64,000 nucleotides of DNA from NCBI GenBank assembly GCA_022825825.1, contig JAJDWA010000053.1:20337-84336 (forward strand), read 5' to 3'. A program made the position numbers and the translations under genes. The DNA comes from Candidatus Poribacteria bacterium (GTDB lineage Bacteria; Poribacteria; WGA-4E; WGA-3G). A model generated the notes under the pieces. The model worked only from the letters and a program-made list of their open reading frames with translations, searched no databases and was not told where the DNA came from. This document shows, in pieces, positions 44,058 through 54,007 of the stretch; the first letter of the stretch is position 1; each line of letters begins with the position of its first letter.

Positions 44058-47048
44058 CTACTTAATTGAATTCTCAAAATTTGACTTCCCATTTTTTTGC
44101 CAATCGTCAGCAATTTCTTTCTGTTTTTCGACATCATCTGGCTGCTTTATGTCAAAAATATGAGGTGTAATAATGAAAACAATCTCCGTGTCTTGGACTT
44201 CAGTTTCAGTGCTTTTGAAAAGTCTGCCGAGTAAAGGGATATCGCCAAGGATAGGAACTTTGTTTTCCACCTGCTTCTGTTTCTTCCGAATGATGCCACC
44301 GACGATCAATTGCTGTCCATCCTCAACGTCAACATAGGCACTGAGAGAGTTATCATCTGTTATGGGGGCATTAAAGTCGGTAAATTCAATGAAGTTACTG
44401 GCACTGATATTCGTAATATCTAACCCGATTGTCCGTTTCCCATCTTCTCCTGCCTGCGATCTTGCGATATAAGGCGTGAGCGATATGTTTATGCCGACAG
44501 GCGGATCAATAAAATCGTAGTTGAAGAGCGGCTGTGTAGCAGTGTCTCCAAGGATGCTATTGGTATCAACACTCTGGAGATATGGAATACGCCGTCCACT
44601 GCTCCATGTAGCAGGCCGGCTGTCGCGTGTCGTAATCGTTGGTGTTGAAAGCGTCTTGACTTTGTTTTCACGGATAAGTGTGTGTAGGAGTGCCATATAC
44701 TCTTTTGTTACCAAACTGTAGTTAAATCCGGAGATTTCTTGAGCGAGCCCGAGTTGTGCATTTGTATCACCGATCAGTGGATTCCCTGGTGCGAGTTCAA
44801 TCCCGCCAAGTTTCTTTTCGTTGGCAGCCACTTCTATACCGAGTTTTGTGGTTTCATCGAGGGTCACTTCAAGGATCTTGATATCAATCCGCACCTGTCC
44901 TCGCACGAAATCAAGCCTTTTGATGAGCGCTCTAACCTGTTCAAGATAGCGGCGTCGAGTCGTTATAATAAGCGAGTTTGTATCCGGATCAGCATAGACA
45001 GTAACCTTGCCGAACAGTGAATTAATGTCTGTCGGTTCTTCCTCATCAAATCTTGAACTGAAAAATCTACGAAAACCAAATCCTTCATCCTCATTTTGCG
45101 GGTCTTGCCAAACTTGTGAGAGCACCTGAGCAATGGCATCCGCGGTTGCATATTCAAGCCGAATTATTTCGGTGACTTCTATCTGTGATTCAGGGGTAGG
45201 TATATCAAGTTGTTTAATAAAGTTTTCGATAAGTTCGAAGTTACGTTTTGTCCCAGTAGATACAATAAGCGCATTATGACTGGCCAAAGGTTGCGCAGCA
45301 ACGTTACCAGCAAGGGCACCTTGTGCTTGGGGCGTTGATTGACGTTGCGGAAGATAATAACGGTAATAATAGTAACTATCTCCGCCACTAAAATCATCTT
45401 GGTTCCCTTGGTAGTGTGTGTTAATCAGATTTGCTATATTTTCAGCGTCAGCGTACTTAAGATAAAAGATTCTCGAACCCCATTCTTGGTCGGGTAGGTT
45501 GACATCAAGTTTTTTAATCAGATCGTCAATCATCGGAAAATTATTCGCAGAAGTAGAAATGAGCAATGCATTAAGTCTAATATCTTCAACGATATGAACA
45601 GTTCCTTGGACCCCAAAACCCGTATCTTGGTTTGAATCCCTGCGGCTATCCCGATCCCACCAATAATACCGGCTGCTATCACTCCCCGTATCCTCGCCTT
45701 CAAAGAGTGCGGTTAGATTCTCTTTGAGCGTTGCAGCATCAGCGAACTCAAGTAGATACATCTTAAACTCATTCTCTGTCTGCTTTTGATCGAGCACTTC
45801 AATAATCTTCTCAATGATAGGAAAATTGCGCGAGTCAGAAGAAACAATGACGATGTTCAATCTATCATTTCGAGAGATATTCACCAAACCGACAATACCT
45901 TGAAAGAGATCGCTGGAGTCCCCTTGTCTCCGTCGGTACGTCATCATTTGCAAAATATCCTCTCTGTCAAAACTTCTTCTACCACCCCCTCGGTTACTTT
46001 CACCAAAGATGATTTCATTAAGTGTTGTGACAACATCTTCTGCTGAGGCATAATCCAGTCGATATGTTCGGATTTCCGTTGAGAGATTAGGTGCTGTGTC
46101 AAGATGACGGATGATTTCTCTAAGAATAACAAGGTTGTCCTCAGTGGCTTTCAAAATGATAGAGTTTGAGTTGCTATCTGCCTCAACCTCAACCATTCCC
46201 TCAACTAATGGCACACCTAAGCCTTGTTCAATAGCCTCTTTGAGCTCCTCAGGATCCATAGCAACTTGTCTTTGTGGCGGTTTGTTATCTTCTTCGTTAT
46301 CTTCAAAGATATTTTCAAGTGTATCTTTTAAAGATTCAGCGTCCGCATAAGCTAAAGGGATAATCGCAATCTTTAATGGGAGTCTCTCACCCTCATCAGC
46401 AAATTGCAAAATGTTAACAATTCTACGGACACTTGAAGCAACATCAGTAACAACAAGTGCGTTTGTCGTAGAATCAGCAAAGATATTTGCCTGTTTATTT
46501 AACAAAGGTTTCAACGCGTCCGCTTGCTCCGATGCAGAGGCATTTTCCAACTGAATAATGTAAGTTTGGATCTCATCGGTCATTTCAACCTGTTCAGGAT
46601 CAGGGCCAATGATCTTGACCGGCACATTCATTGTGGTCGCTTTATCAAAGGTTGTCACAATGAGGACACTATCACTTCTAACAAAGGTTAAGTTATACTG
46701 TGCAAGCACCGTCTTGATTTTCTCAATGATATCATCCAGTGTAACATAGTTAAGGTTTATCAATGCGAACTTTTTGCCTTGAATATCACTTTCGCTTGCG
46801 AGAACAGCCAGGTTTGTTTCGTTAGACAACCATTCAAACACGTGTTTGAGTTCATTACTGGTAAAGTCAAAGTTAAATCGTGTTGCTTCGCCAGTTTCCT
46901 CATCCCGTTCAGCAACTTCCATCCCCCGATCTTGCGCATACAGCTGCCCTTGCATCACCGCAAGTAACCCAAGACACAGAATAATAAGGCAAATTTTTTG
47001 TTTTTTTATCCACATTGAGCAAACCACATTTCTAAAGTTTTTTATCAT
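44058..47048 (-). CDS. gspD: Type II secretion secretin GspD, copy 2 (proximal)
   Basis: A 996-residue secretin, largely identical to copy 1 over long blocks. The differences cluster at the first ~20 codons, a loop near residues 355-385 (copy 1 has W-S-V-E-K-M-R-A-Y, copy 2 E-D-I-L-Q-M-M-T-Y), a loop near 645-670 (F-I-F-Y-D-D-D versus R-R-F-F-S-S-R) and the C-terminal tail. Domain order is as in copy 1. Its start overlaps the gspM stop by 4 nt, so this is the ancestral position in the operon and copy 1 is the probable duplicate. The two may form mixed or alternative pores. Confidence 0.92.
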   Translation of the reverse strand: MIKNFRNVVCSMWIKKQKICLIILCLGLLAVMQGQLYAQDRGMEVAERDEETGEATRFNFDFTSNELKHVFEWLSNETNLAVLASESDIQGKKFALINLNYVTLDDIIEKIKTVLAQYNLTFVRSDSVLIVTTFDKATTMNVPVKIIGPDPEQVEMTDEIQTYIIQLENASASEQADALKPLLNKQANIFADSTTNALVVTDVASSVRRIVNILQFADEGERLPLKIAIIPLAYADAESLKDTLENIFEDNEEDNKPPQRQVAMDPEELKEAIEQGLGVPLVEGMVEVEADSNSNSIILKATEDNLVILREIIRHLDTAPNLSTEIRTYRLDYASAEDVVTTLNEIIFGESNRGGGRRSFDREDILQMMTYRRRQGDSSDLFQGIVGLVNISRNDRLNIVIVSSDSRNFPIIEKIIEVLDQKQTENEFKMYLLEFADAATLKENLTALFEGEDTGSDSSRYYWWDRDSRRDSNQDTGFGVQGTVHIVEDIRLNALLISTSANNFPMIDDLIKKLDVNLPDQEWGSRIFYLKYADAENIANLINTHYQGNQDDFSGGDSYYYYRYYLPQRQSTPQAQGALAGNVAAQPLASHNALIVSTGTKRNFELIENFIKQLDIPTPESQIEVTEIIRLEYATADAIAQVLSQVWQDPQNEDEGFGFRRFFSSRFDEEEPTDINSLFGKVTVYADPDTNSLIITTRRRYLEQVRALIKRLDFVRGQVRIDIKILEVTLDETTKLGIEVAANEKKLGGIELAPGNPLIGDTNAQLGLAQEISGFNYSLVTKEYMALLHTLIRENKVKTLSTPTITTRDSRPATWSSGRRIPYLQSVDTNSILGDTATQPLFNYDFIDPPVGINISLTPYIARSQAGEDGKRTIGLDITNISASNFIEFTDFNAPITDDNSLSAYVDVEDGQQLIVGGIIRKKQKQVENKVPILGDIPLLGRLFKSTETEVQDTEIVFIITPHIFDIKQPDDVEKQKEIADDWQKNGKSNFENSIK

Positions 47049-48412
47049 TGATAAACCCTCGCAATCATGAGAATATCCACATTTATTTTATTTTCTTTGT
47101 TATCAGCAGAAATTTGGAGGTCTCGGACCATCAACCATTTAGTTGTGGTTTCAATGAGTCGATTTAAGTTAACAAGTTTATCAATTTCCGCTTTAAACTT
47201 CATTTTTACGGTATAACTTTCAGGCGAATAGGACGCAGGCGCCATTTGTAACTTCTCGGAAAGTTCTGAAATTTGGGATTCAATCCGTTCAAGATATCCA
47301 AGGAGTTCTGTGGTAAGTTTTTCCTTGTCCGGTTCTTCCTGATAAAATTCAAGGAGTTCTGTGAATTTTGTTAAAATCTGGCTATTTGGACGGAAGTCTA
47401 TCTCGGTTGTCGGTTTTTTCGCCCCGATACCGAAAAACCCAGGGGACGCCTCCGTTTGTGTTTCGTAGAATTGGTTTTTAAACAGTATGTTTTCGGCACC
47501 TACAAGATGCTGCTCTGCCATTGAAATAATGAGTCCAATCAATTCAATTCGTATTGAACTTGGTATGGTCTCCGGTAACGAAGCAAATTCCCATTGGGAT
47601 TCAGTATCCATCGGATTTTCTGAATCAGTTTGATTTTTGTCGGATTCTTGAGGTTTTTGTGGTATTTTGACATCTGCTTCCCCAGTCGTCTTTAAGGGAT
47701 TTTCAATATCTATCTGATCCTTATCAGACTTTTCCTCTACCCGATCCTTATCAGACTTTTCTTCCTGATCCTCATCAGACTTTTCTTCCTCCTGATCCTC
47801 ATCAAGTTTCTCTGATTCTTTAGGTGTTTCGGTATCCTCGTCAGTTTCATCCAGCCAAGCTTCCATCAACATATCCAAAGACGCATCTTCTGCTTCAATT
47901 TCAGCTTCGGTTTGTGCTTGAAGTTCTGCTTCAATTTCAGCGTTAAGGTCATCACGTTCGGTTTCCAATTTCTTCTGATAAAGATAAACAACAAGGTTGC
48001 GTCGAGCCTTAGCTGAAATACTTTCGGATTTTTTACCTGGGACTAGATCCATATCCAATTGATAATTCTGGGGAATACCGGCTTCTTTGACAATTGCGTG
48101 AATTTTCTCTCGGATAACCGTTTGAGGGTAACTTTCATCAAAAACGGTCGTAGTTTTATCCTTCTCGGCGAGGCCGGTTTTCTGGTACAGATCAACTTCA
48201 ATAGGTTTCAGAATTTTTGATGCCTCCACCAAATCTTTGGACGTCTGGAGTGTTTGCTGCTTGTCTTTCATATCAGGATTGGAAATCAAACCGTAGAGTC
48301 CCGGTCCCCATTGTGTTGCAACAGCAGCAATAAGCACAACTACTAAAACCCCAATCAAAATTTTGGTTTGCGTTGTAAGTTGAAGATTAAATTCCACTTT
48401 TTGTTTCCTCAC
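47045..48412 (-). CDS. gspM: GspM/PilO-like inner-membrane assembly protein
   Basis: A 455-residue bitopic protein: short cytoplasmic N-terminus, one transmembrane helix (about 18-38), then a periplasmic region with coiled-coil character. Residues about 200-260 are a low-complexity acidic insert of repeated E-E-K-S-D-E-D/D-K-D-Q units. The C-terminal about 120 residues look like the ferredoxin-like GspM/PilO fold. Assignment is by position between gspL and gspD and by topology; sequence similarity to GspM is weak. It would pair with GspL to hold the inner-membrane platform. Confidence 0.7.
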   Translation of the reverse strand: MRKQKVEFNLQLTTQTKILIGVLVVVLIAAVATQWGPGLYGLISNPDMKDKQQTLQTSKDLVEASKILKPIEVDLYQKTGLAEKDKTTTVFDESYPQTVIREKIHAIVKEAGIPQNYQLDMDLVPGKKSESISAKARRNLVVYLYQKKLETERDDLNAEIEAELQAQTEAEIEAEDASLDMLMEAWLDETDEDTETPKESEKLDEDQEEEKSDEDQEEKSDKDRVEEKSDKDQIDIENPLKTTGEADVKIPQKPQESDKNQTDSENPMDTESQWEFASLPETIPSSIRIELIGLIISMAEQHLVGAENILFKNQFYETQTEASPGFFGIGAKKPTTEIDFRPNSQILTKFTELLEFYQEEPDKEKLTTELLGYLERIESQISELSEKLQMAPASYSPESYTVKMKFKAEIDKLVNLNRLIETTTKWLMVRDLQISADNKENKINVDILMIARVYQ

Positions 48413-48474
48413 CTACTTTTGTAGGTTTATCTGCACGACTCATGCAGAATGTAAGTAGGTTAATTTTATTGTTT

Positions 48475-50199
48475 CTATTTTTCGTCTTCTTTGTTTTCTC
48501 CCGTTGATGCTTTTTTTAAGGCTTCAAAATTTTCCGGTGGTAGCGAGATGTGGACATCTTCGTTTCCTACCTTTTCCATTTCAAAAACAGGTTTTGGATA
48601 CCGTTTTTGTGCAAACATTTGGACTGCTTCACGACTCAATCGACAGTTTACTTTTACCTGGTATGTTGGTCTACGTTCATCACCTGTCGTTGTGACCTCT
48701 CCCATCTCAATGTTGCTAAAAAAATTTGTTCCATTAAGAACTCTTTCCATAGAGTTAATAGCATCATACGAATTTGCTTGTAGACTAAATGTTATACGTG
48801 TTTTTTGGAGGTCATCCAAATTGTTAACCTCAAAGGTTTTCCATGCAACTTTTGTTCTATCTTTAAAAAGCGTACTGAGAGCATGTAAAATATCCATTGG
48901 AGAGATTCGATGTGTTAATTTGTCTGCTAAAATCAGTTCAAGTGCAAGTTGTTTATCCGCCTCAACTTGTAGGCTTCCAAAGGTGGCAATCTGGTTGTCT
49001 AATAAATCTACTTTGGATTTTTGCGATCTGCTCCAAGTGATACCAGAAAGAACAAGTACAAGAAGTACTAAGCCAGCAATACCCGCCGCGATCAATTGTT
49101 GATGTTTGCGAGTAGACTCAACACGTTTGACACCGACTTCGGTCGGCAACAACGAGACAGGCTCTTCTACATTTAGAAGATGTATACCGACCCCTAAAGG
49201 AACGGCCAAAGCATCGCCGTATGTTTCAAGTACTTGTGTTGGTGCATTACTTGTGTCTAAAGCATCCGTATGGAGGGGGTTCCAAAGCTGTGTTGGAATT
49301 TGAAGTTGTTCCTGACATGTTTCTGCCAATTCTGGAACGCGTGCCCCGCCACCACATAACCATATTTCTGTAATCGCTTCGGGCTCACCGTCATTACCAT
49401 TAATTTCTCTTTCAGCTGCGGTAATGGAGCGTTCTAACTCTCCAACAAAACGTCTTGTCCAGGTCCGAGTAGGTGCTTGATGTGCAAGAATATTTTGTTT
49501 TTCTTGTTCTGCTGTTTCGGCATCCCGCTGCATTTCTGTCATTAAGGTTCGTGTTAATTGGTTACCGCTGACAGAAAATCCACGAGAAAATTCCAAAGTG
49601 TCTCCCCGCATTAAACAGAAATCTGAACGTTCTGCTCCAATATCCACGATAACTGTCCGTGCTGTTGGGCCAGATAATGCCTTGCGTGCTACAGCTGCTA
49701 TGGCTAACATAGACGGGATTACTGCTGAAGGTGTAACACCTGTTTCATTAAGGTGTTCCATATAGCGTGTTACAGTATCGCGCCGAGTCGAAACTAATTC
49801 GACAGAAAGTGATTCTGCTGTCCGTTGAACATCGTGGTACGTAAAAATGGACTCTTCCGCTTGAAACGGCAACTCTGTCTCTGCAGCCATTTCCACTATA
49901 GCAGGTAACTGTGCATCCGTTGTTGATGGTGGTAAGTTAGGTAGCCGTTTTGTGACAACAAATCCACGAGGAAGTGCGATCCCGACTTCTATCTTATGTT
50001 TATTAAAAAAAGTTCGCTTGATTCCAAGTTGATTCCACAACTTTTGGACGACTTCAGAAGTGTGTTGAGGATTATCAGGATCGGTAAAAGAGATTACCCC
50101 CGCGTTGATTAAATGCAGAACACCAGAAATTTTTTCGATATGTACTATTTTAGCTCCGGCTGACCCGACATCAATTGCTACAACTTGATTTTTTGCCAT
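48475..50199 (-). CDS. gspL: GspL/PilM-PilN-like assembly platform protein
   Basis: A 574-residue protein. Residues 1-345 form an actin-like ATPase-fold domain as in PilM/GspL-cyto (A-I-D-V-G-S-A-G-A-K, 8-17; V-D-I-G-A-E-R-S-D-F; C-G-G-G-A near 280). A transmembrane helix follows (about 370-388, AAGIAGLVLLVLVLSGITW) and then a PilN/GspL periplasmic ferredoxin-like domain (about 400-540). It links the cytoplasmic ATPase GspE to the periplasmic GspM. In effect a PilM-PilN fusion, which is the GspL plan. Confidence 0.85.
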   Translation of the reverse strand: MAKNQVVAIDVGSAGAKIVHIEKISGVLHLINAGVISFTDPDNPQHTSEVVQKLWNQLGIKRTFFNKHKIEVGIALPRGFVVTKRLPNLPPSTTDAQLPAIVEMAAETELPFQAEESIFTYHDVQRTAESLSVELVSTRRDTVTRYMEHLNETGVTPSAVIPSMLAIAAVARKALSGPTARTVIVDIGAERSDFCLMRGDTLEFSRGFSVSGNQLTRTLMTEMQRDAETAEQEKQNILAHQAPTRTWTRRFVGELERSITAAEREINGNDGEPEAITEIWLCGGGARVPELAETCQEQLQIPTQLWNPLHTDALDTSNAPTQVLETYGDALAVPLGVGIHLLNVEEPVSLLPTEVGVKRVESTRKHQQLIAAGIAGLVLLVLVLSGITWSRSQKSKVDLLDNQIATFGSLQVEADKQLALELILADKLTHRISPMDILHALSTLFKDRTKVAWKTFEVNNLDDLQKTRITFSLQANSYDAINSMERVLNGTNFFSNIEMGEVTTTGDERRPTYQVKVNCRLSREAVQMFAQKRYPKPVFEMEKVGNEDVHISLPPENFEALKKASTGENKEDEK

Positions 50200-50242
50200 C
50201 TGTTAAAGCCTCATTTTATTTTTTAGTAGTTTCTTTCTCTTG

Positions 50243-51850
50243 CTAATCTTGTCGCAAATATGGAACGCTTAATTGGTTTCCGTTTCGTACAACGATACCG
50301 ACACACTTTGCGAGAGTTTTTCCATCCGCTGCAACACCAAAAGATTCAACACGATATCCGTGTGAACGGTATGTAACCCAGTCTACGACTTCTCGGAAGG
50401 TCTGACTATCAATATCTTCAATATCTAAAAGTTGCCCAATATCACTGAACGGGTTCCCTCGGATCTGTTCTTCTGATGTATTTTGTGCGTCTGGGTTTTC
50501 CTCATTACGTCGATTGATAATTGCCTGCGCTTTCTGTTGATCCATTCCTGGTAGCAGTTGTAATATTTCTAAAGGTGCTGTATTTATATTGATTAATCCG
50601 TTTACAGTTTGTCCATCGCTTGCTGTAATTTTATCAGTAATTCCTGCAAGTTCTTGTACTGTCAATATCTTGACATTTTTAATTGCATCAATGTTTTGGA
50701 ATAATCCTTGGGAATTGCGATGTGCGATAATTCGTTGGGCAACCCCCTCATCAATCCCTTGAAGTTCCTGGAGTTGATTTGAGTCAGCCGTATTAATATT
50801 AATCAGTGAATTTCCATTATCTTCATTGTTGTTATCTTCATTGTTATTTCCACTAAATTGATTATTTTCATTATCGCCTTGATTATTTCTATTGTCACCT
50901 TGATTATTGTTATTTCCAAAACTGGTATTTTGAGCAGGAGCATTTTCGACAGTGATCTCATCGCTTATATTATTAAAAACATTATCCGATACAGCCGGAA
51001 CATCTAACAGGGCAGAAATTCCCTTAAATTCGTTAGATTCACGGTTCTGGATAATGGCATTCGCCTCAGCTTGCGAAAAAACGGATTGATTATTATTGGC
51101 TCTAACTTGTCTTAACTGCTGTGCGTTTGCAGTATTAATATTAACTCGTTGTTGCCCGTTAGAATCCGTATTCGCGTCAACGGAATAAACTGTTGCCCTG
51201 TTAACGAGGCTATTTGCCCCCATTGTGATTTGTGTTTGCGGCGGAATATTTTCAACCGCATTTGTTTCAGGTGTTGCGACTGTTTGCTGTTGTATGCCAT
51301 AAAGCACTTCTGGCGTCATACCTTCAACACGTGCCACATCGCGGACAGTTCGATACGGACGCCCTTCAACGATTCGAGATGCAAGATCACCCGTTTGATT
51401 GTTTTCTGGCTGAGCACCCAAAAACGCAAGTAAATTACGAATAGTATCTTCCTCTGCAGTGTTGATATTAATTTTCGATGCTTCATCAGTTATGGTCACC
51501 TGATAATTTAAGAATTTACCGATCTGTATGCCATCATCAATCTGTTGCTGCATAGGTTCTGCCCATGTTTCCCCAAGCGAGTCAAAATTTGTTTCATCCG
51601 TTCCTAATTTTGCGATACCCAACTCAAATCCAGCTTTAGCTGCGTAATGGTACTTCTCTCTCTCCATAAAGTTATTTTTCGCTTTGTTTTCAAGCTGAAA
51701 TGAATAAAGCAGCTGCATTGCTAAGATAGAAAGAATCGTCAAAATCCAAAGCGTTGAGATAAGCGACAACCCGTTTGAATCCCTAAAACAAAACGTTGTT
51801 TTAGTAGATAAACTTCTATATCCGAAAAGATCGTTACGATAGTCTTTCAC
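50243..51850 (-). CDS. gspK: GspK-like minor pseudopilin with four helix-hairpin-helix repeats
   Basis: A 535-residue pseudopilin. A prepilin-type leader and helix (G-L-S-L-I-S-T-L-W-I-L-T, about 27-50) starts after a positively charged N-terminus. The body contains four copies of the [IV]-N-I-N-T-A motif that opens a ComEA/GspK helix-hairpin-helix unit, where GspK normally has about one or two. An Asn/Asp/Glu-rich low-complexity spacer of about 50 residues (around 310-350) separates them. GspK caps the pseudopilus tip. The product is longer than usual (about 320). Confidence 0.82.
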   Translation of the reverse strand: MKDYRNDLFGYRSLSTKTTFCFRDSNGLSLISTLWILTILSILAMQLLYSFQLENKAKNNFMEREKYHYAAKAGFELGIAKLGTDETNFDSLGETWAEPMQQQIDDGIQIGKFLNYQVTITDEASKININTAEEDTIRNLLAFLGAQPENNQTGDLASRIVEGRPYRTVRDVARVEGMTPEVLYGIQQQTVATPETNAVENIPPQTQITMGANSLVNRATVYSVDANTDSNGQQRVNINTANAQQLRQVRANNNQSVFSQAEANAIIQNRESNEFKGISALLDVPAVSDNVFNNISDEITVENAPAQNTSFGNNNNQGDNRNNQGDNENNQFSGNNNEDNNNEDNGNSLININTADSNQLQELQGIDEGVAQRIIAHRNSQGLFQNIDAIKNVKILTVQELAGITDKITASDGQTVNGLININTAPLEILQLLPGMDQQKAQAIINRRNEENPDAQNTSEEQIRGNPFSDIGQLLDIEDIDSQTFREVVDWVTYRSHGYRVESFGVAADGKTLAKCVGIVVRNGNQLSVPYLRQD

Positions 51851-51935
51851 TGGTTATCCTTAAACTTGCTTTCTGAGCAGAACGTGTTGGCAGCAGAAAT
51901 AACGATAAATTTTTATTCCAAGTTAACCGTTTTTA

Positions 51936-52814
51936 TTATCTGGAGGTATTTGCACTTGCGGGCAGATATACCATAGTTGACTGTGTTAAGGATCCTGGCA
52001 CCATAACACCTGGGTTTTGCGCAAAAGTTTGTATTGGCGTTGATTCTTGTCTATCTTCATCTATTATTGAAATCAAGACTTGAACAACCATCGGAATTGC
52101 GTCTGTTTGATCCCAAAAGTCATAAGGTTGTCCTTCTTCATCAACATACTTCAGATCAAAGTTAACAATTCCATTGACTAATGTTTTTACTTCAAAGGAG
52201 AGAATCGGCGTACCATTTTCATCTACTGTCGGAATCGTTCCAGTATTCATAAATGCATTAATCGCCAATTCTGGATTTAGTGCTGTAGTCACGATACGAT
52301 AGAGCGTAAGCGTTTCTTCCTGTCCGGATATGTCTTGTTCCGGTTCTTGTGCTGCAGTATAAGGCGGCGGAATCAAATTCTCACCCCGCAGTTCTTCAGT
52401 AGGAACCTTCAGTCCGACATAATAAGCGACGCGCCGGACATCGCTCAACGGAGGTGTACTCAAAATGCTCGGAGCATCCACCTCTGCCACAAACGGATCT
52501 GGATCGGTCTGGACCAACGTTACGAAACTTAAGATATCCATCTCGCCAAATGCAGTCGGGCGGTCTTCGGAAAAGAGTACCAACATTTCGTCAGATGTAT
52601 CTACTTGTATCTGCCTTAAATCTGTGACTAATTGATCCATAGCCACACGACAACTTTGTGCTTTAATCAATTTCGACTGTGTCTTGTGATATGCTTTTAT
52701 TGCCGTGTTGAAAACAGCGTAGGTGGTCCCTCCCATTATTACGATAATAGTAACAGCAGTTAGCATTTCGACGAGGGTAAGACCACTTTCACACTTTTCG
52801 ATTAGATTTCTCAT
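51936..52814 (-). CDS. gspJ: Minor pseudopilin GspJ
   Basis: A 292-residue prepilin-like protein. The peptidase site is E-S-G|L-T-L-V-E-M-L (Glu+5 of the mature protein present), followed by a hydrophobic helix T-I-I-V-I-M-G-G and a large beta domain. Fits GspJ by size and by its place between gspI and gspK; GspI-J-K form the tip complex of the pseudopilus. Confidence 0.85.
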   Translation of the reverse strand: MRNLIEKCESGLTLVEMLTAVTIIVIMGGTTYAVFNTAIKAYHKTQSKLIKAQSCRVAMDQLVTDLRQIQVDTSDEMLVLFSEDRPTAFGEMDILSFVTLVQTDPDPFVAEVDAPSILSTPPLSDVRRVAYYVGLKVPTEELRGENLIPPPYTAAQEPEQDISGQEETLTLYRIVTTALNPELAINAFMNTGTIPTVDENGTPILSFEVKTLVNGIVNFDLKYVDEEGQPYDFWDQTDAIPMVVQVLISIIDEDRQESTPIQTFAQNPGVMVPGSLTQSTMVYLPASANTSR

Positions 52815-52857
52815 AATTCAGTGTTCCAATCAACCGTCTTTTTATGCGGCGAATGTT

Positions 52858-53265
52858 TTACTGGTTTTGCTGTTGTTCGGTTTCTCTGTTAGCTATATAA
52901 GTAAACATACTGATTGATCGTAACTTTCCCAAATGCTCCCAAGAGATAGTTAACTGAACCCTTCGGAGTCCAAATATTTCTTCCGATTCTATATCTGTTA
53001 CATGAGATTCCCACTCAAAGATAGAACCTCCAATCACATCACTCTGTTGTCCCACTTCTGGGTACCCATTCGCCTCAATCTCTGACATCTGAGATTTAAG
53101 CAGATAGAGTGCTGTCACTCGGTTATCTGAAAGAGACACATTGCGGGCGGTATCACCGAACACCTTTAAAAGCGCTGGTAGTACCGCAGCCATAATCGCT
53201 ATGGTTACAAGAATTTCGGCAAAAGTGAATCCGTCCTCACGACAGAGAATTGATTGTTTTTTCAT
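52858..53265 (-). CDS. gspI: Minor pseudopilin GspI
   Basis: A 135-residue prepilin-like protein with cleavage motif E-D-G|F-T-F-A-E-I-L-V and a 20-residue hydrophobic helix. Its short length and R-V-T-A-L-Y-L-L-K-S-Q pattern fit GspI, which nucleates the tip complex. It ends 43 bp before gspJ and starts 1-2 bp after the gspH stop. Confidence 0.85.
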   Translation of the reverse strand: MKKQSILCREDGFTFAEILVTIAIMAAVLPALLKVFGDTARNVSLSDNRVTALYLLKSQMSEIEANGYPEVGQQSDVIGGSIFEWESHVTDIESEEIFGLRRVQLTISWEHLGKLRSISMFTYIANRETEQQQNQ

Positions 53266-53266
53266 T

Positions 53267-54007
53267 TTACAAGTCGTTCCCTAAACCTAATCTTAGAATC
53301 TGTTCCTGTGATACCTGCTCAATACTGGCGCGCCCTGTTGTTGCCTCAACAACAATTGCTATCACCTTTTCTCTAACGTTTCGGAGATATACGATGGTAT
53401 CTTCCGATGTTGAAGTCGGGGTGAAATAAACATAATCCACACCAGAAATAATTTGTTGGGTTACACCGTTATGTGTTGTAACTAAAGCTGCTATCGTAAC
53501 ACCTTGCCTGAGCGGCTGTGGAATTCCCATGACTCCGCTCGTCCGCGACATCACAACTTGCCCATCTGTTGAAGTTGTCGGTCTGGCGGCTCTCCCTGTT
53601 GAAGCGGCAGGATTTTGGACGTCAAAACTTTCGCTGGAAGCCAACCAAAATCTATTGCTATCAACATCAAATACAACGAGATGTGTCGTTCGCTCCGTAA
53701 TTGCCATATCTCGAGCAAATGCAAGCGTATCAGCAATTGCTTGTGCGGAGGTTGTTAACCTGCGCGATGCGGCAAACCCCCGCATCGCAGGCATAGACAT
53801 GCTGGACAGAATAGCGATTATAGCCAATACCAGCATTATTTCCATAAGACTGAAACCGTCCTCGCTGGACGAAGAGATTCGGTTTCGGAACTTCTTAAAA
53901 ATGCTGGCTTTTCTATTATCAAAAAATAGTTGTTTACTGTGCTGCAGTGGTTTCTTCGATCCAGTTAGTGATGTCTTTGTCAAATTTAAGACCTCCGAGT
54001 TTGCCAT
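53267..54007 (-). CDS. gspH: Minor pseudopilin GspH (start uncertain)
   Basis: A prepilin-like protein with cleavage site S-S-E-D-G|F-S-L-M-E-I-M-L and hydrophobic helix (V-L-A-I-I-A-I-L), then a beta domain of about 150 residues, matching GspH. The leader is unusual: no ATG/GTG close to the cleavage site exists, so the first in-frame starts are ATG 54007 or 54043, both inside the end of gspG, giving a 40-60 residue leader. A non-standard start nearer the site is possible. Confidence 0.78.
   Translation of the reverse strand: MANSEVLNLTKTSLTGSKKPLQHSKQLFFDNRKASIFKKFRNRISSSSEDGFSLMEIMLVLAIIAILSSMSMPAMRGFAASRRLTTSAQAIADTLAFARDMAITERTTHLVVFDVDSNRFWLASSESFDVQNPAASTGRAARPTTSTDGQVVMSRTSGVMGIPQPLRQGVTIAALVTTHNGVTQQIISGVDYVYFTPTSTSEDTIVYLRNVREKVIAIVVEATTGRASIEQVSQEQILRLGLGNDL

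Noticed and set aside
44489..46132. Frames inside gspD copy 2, also repeated inside copy 1
   Set aside because: Their conservation between copies only reflects the duplicated gspD sequence.
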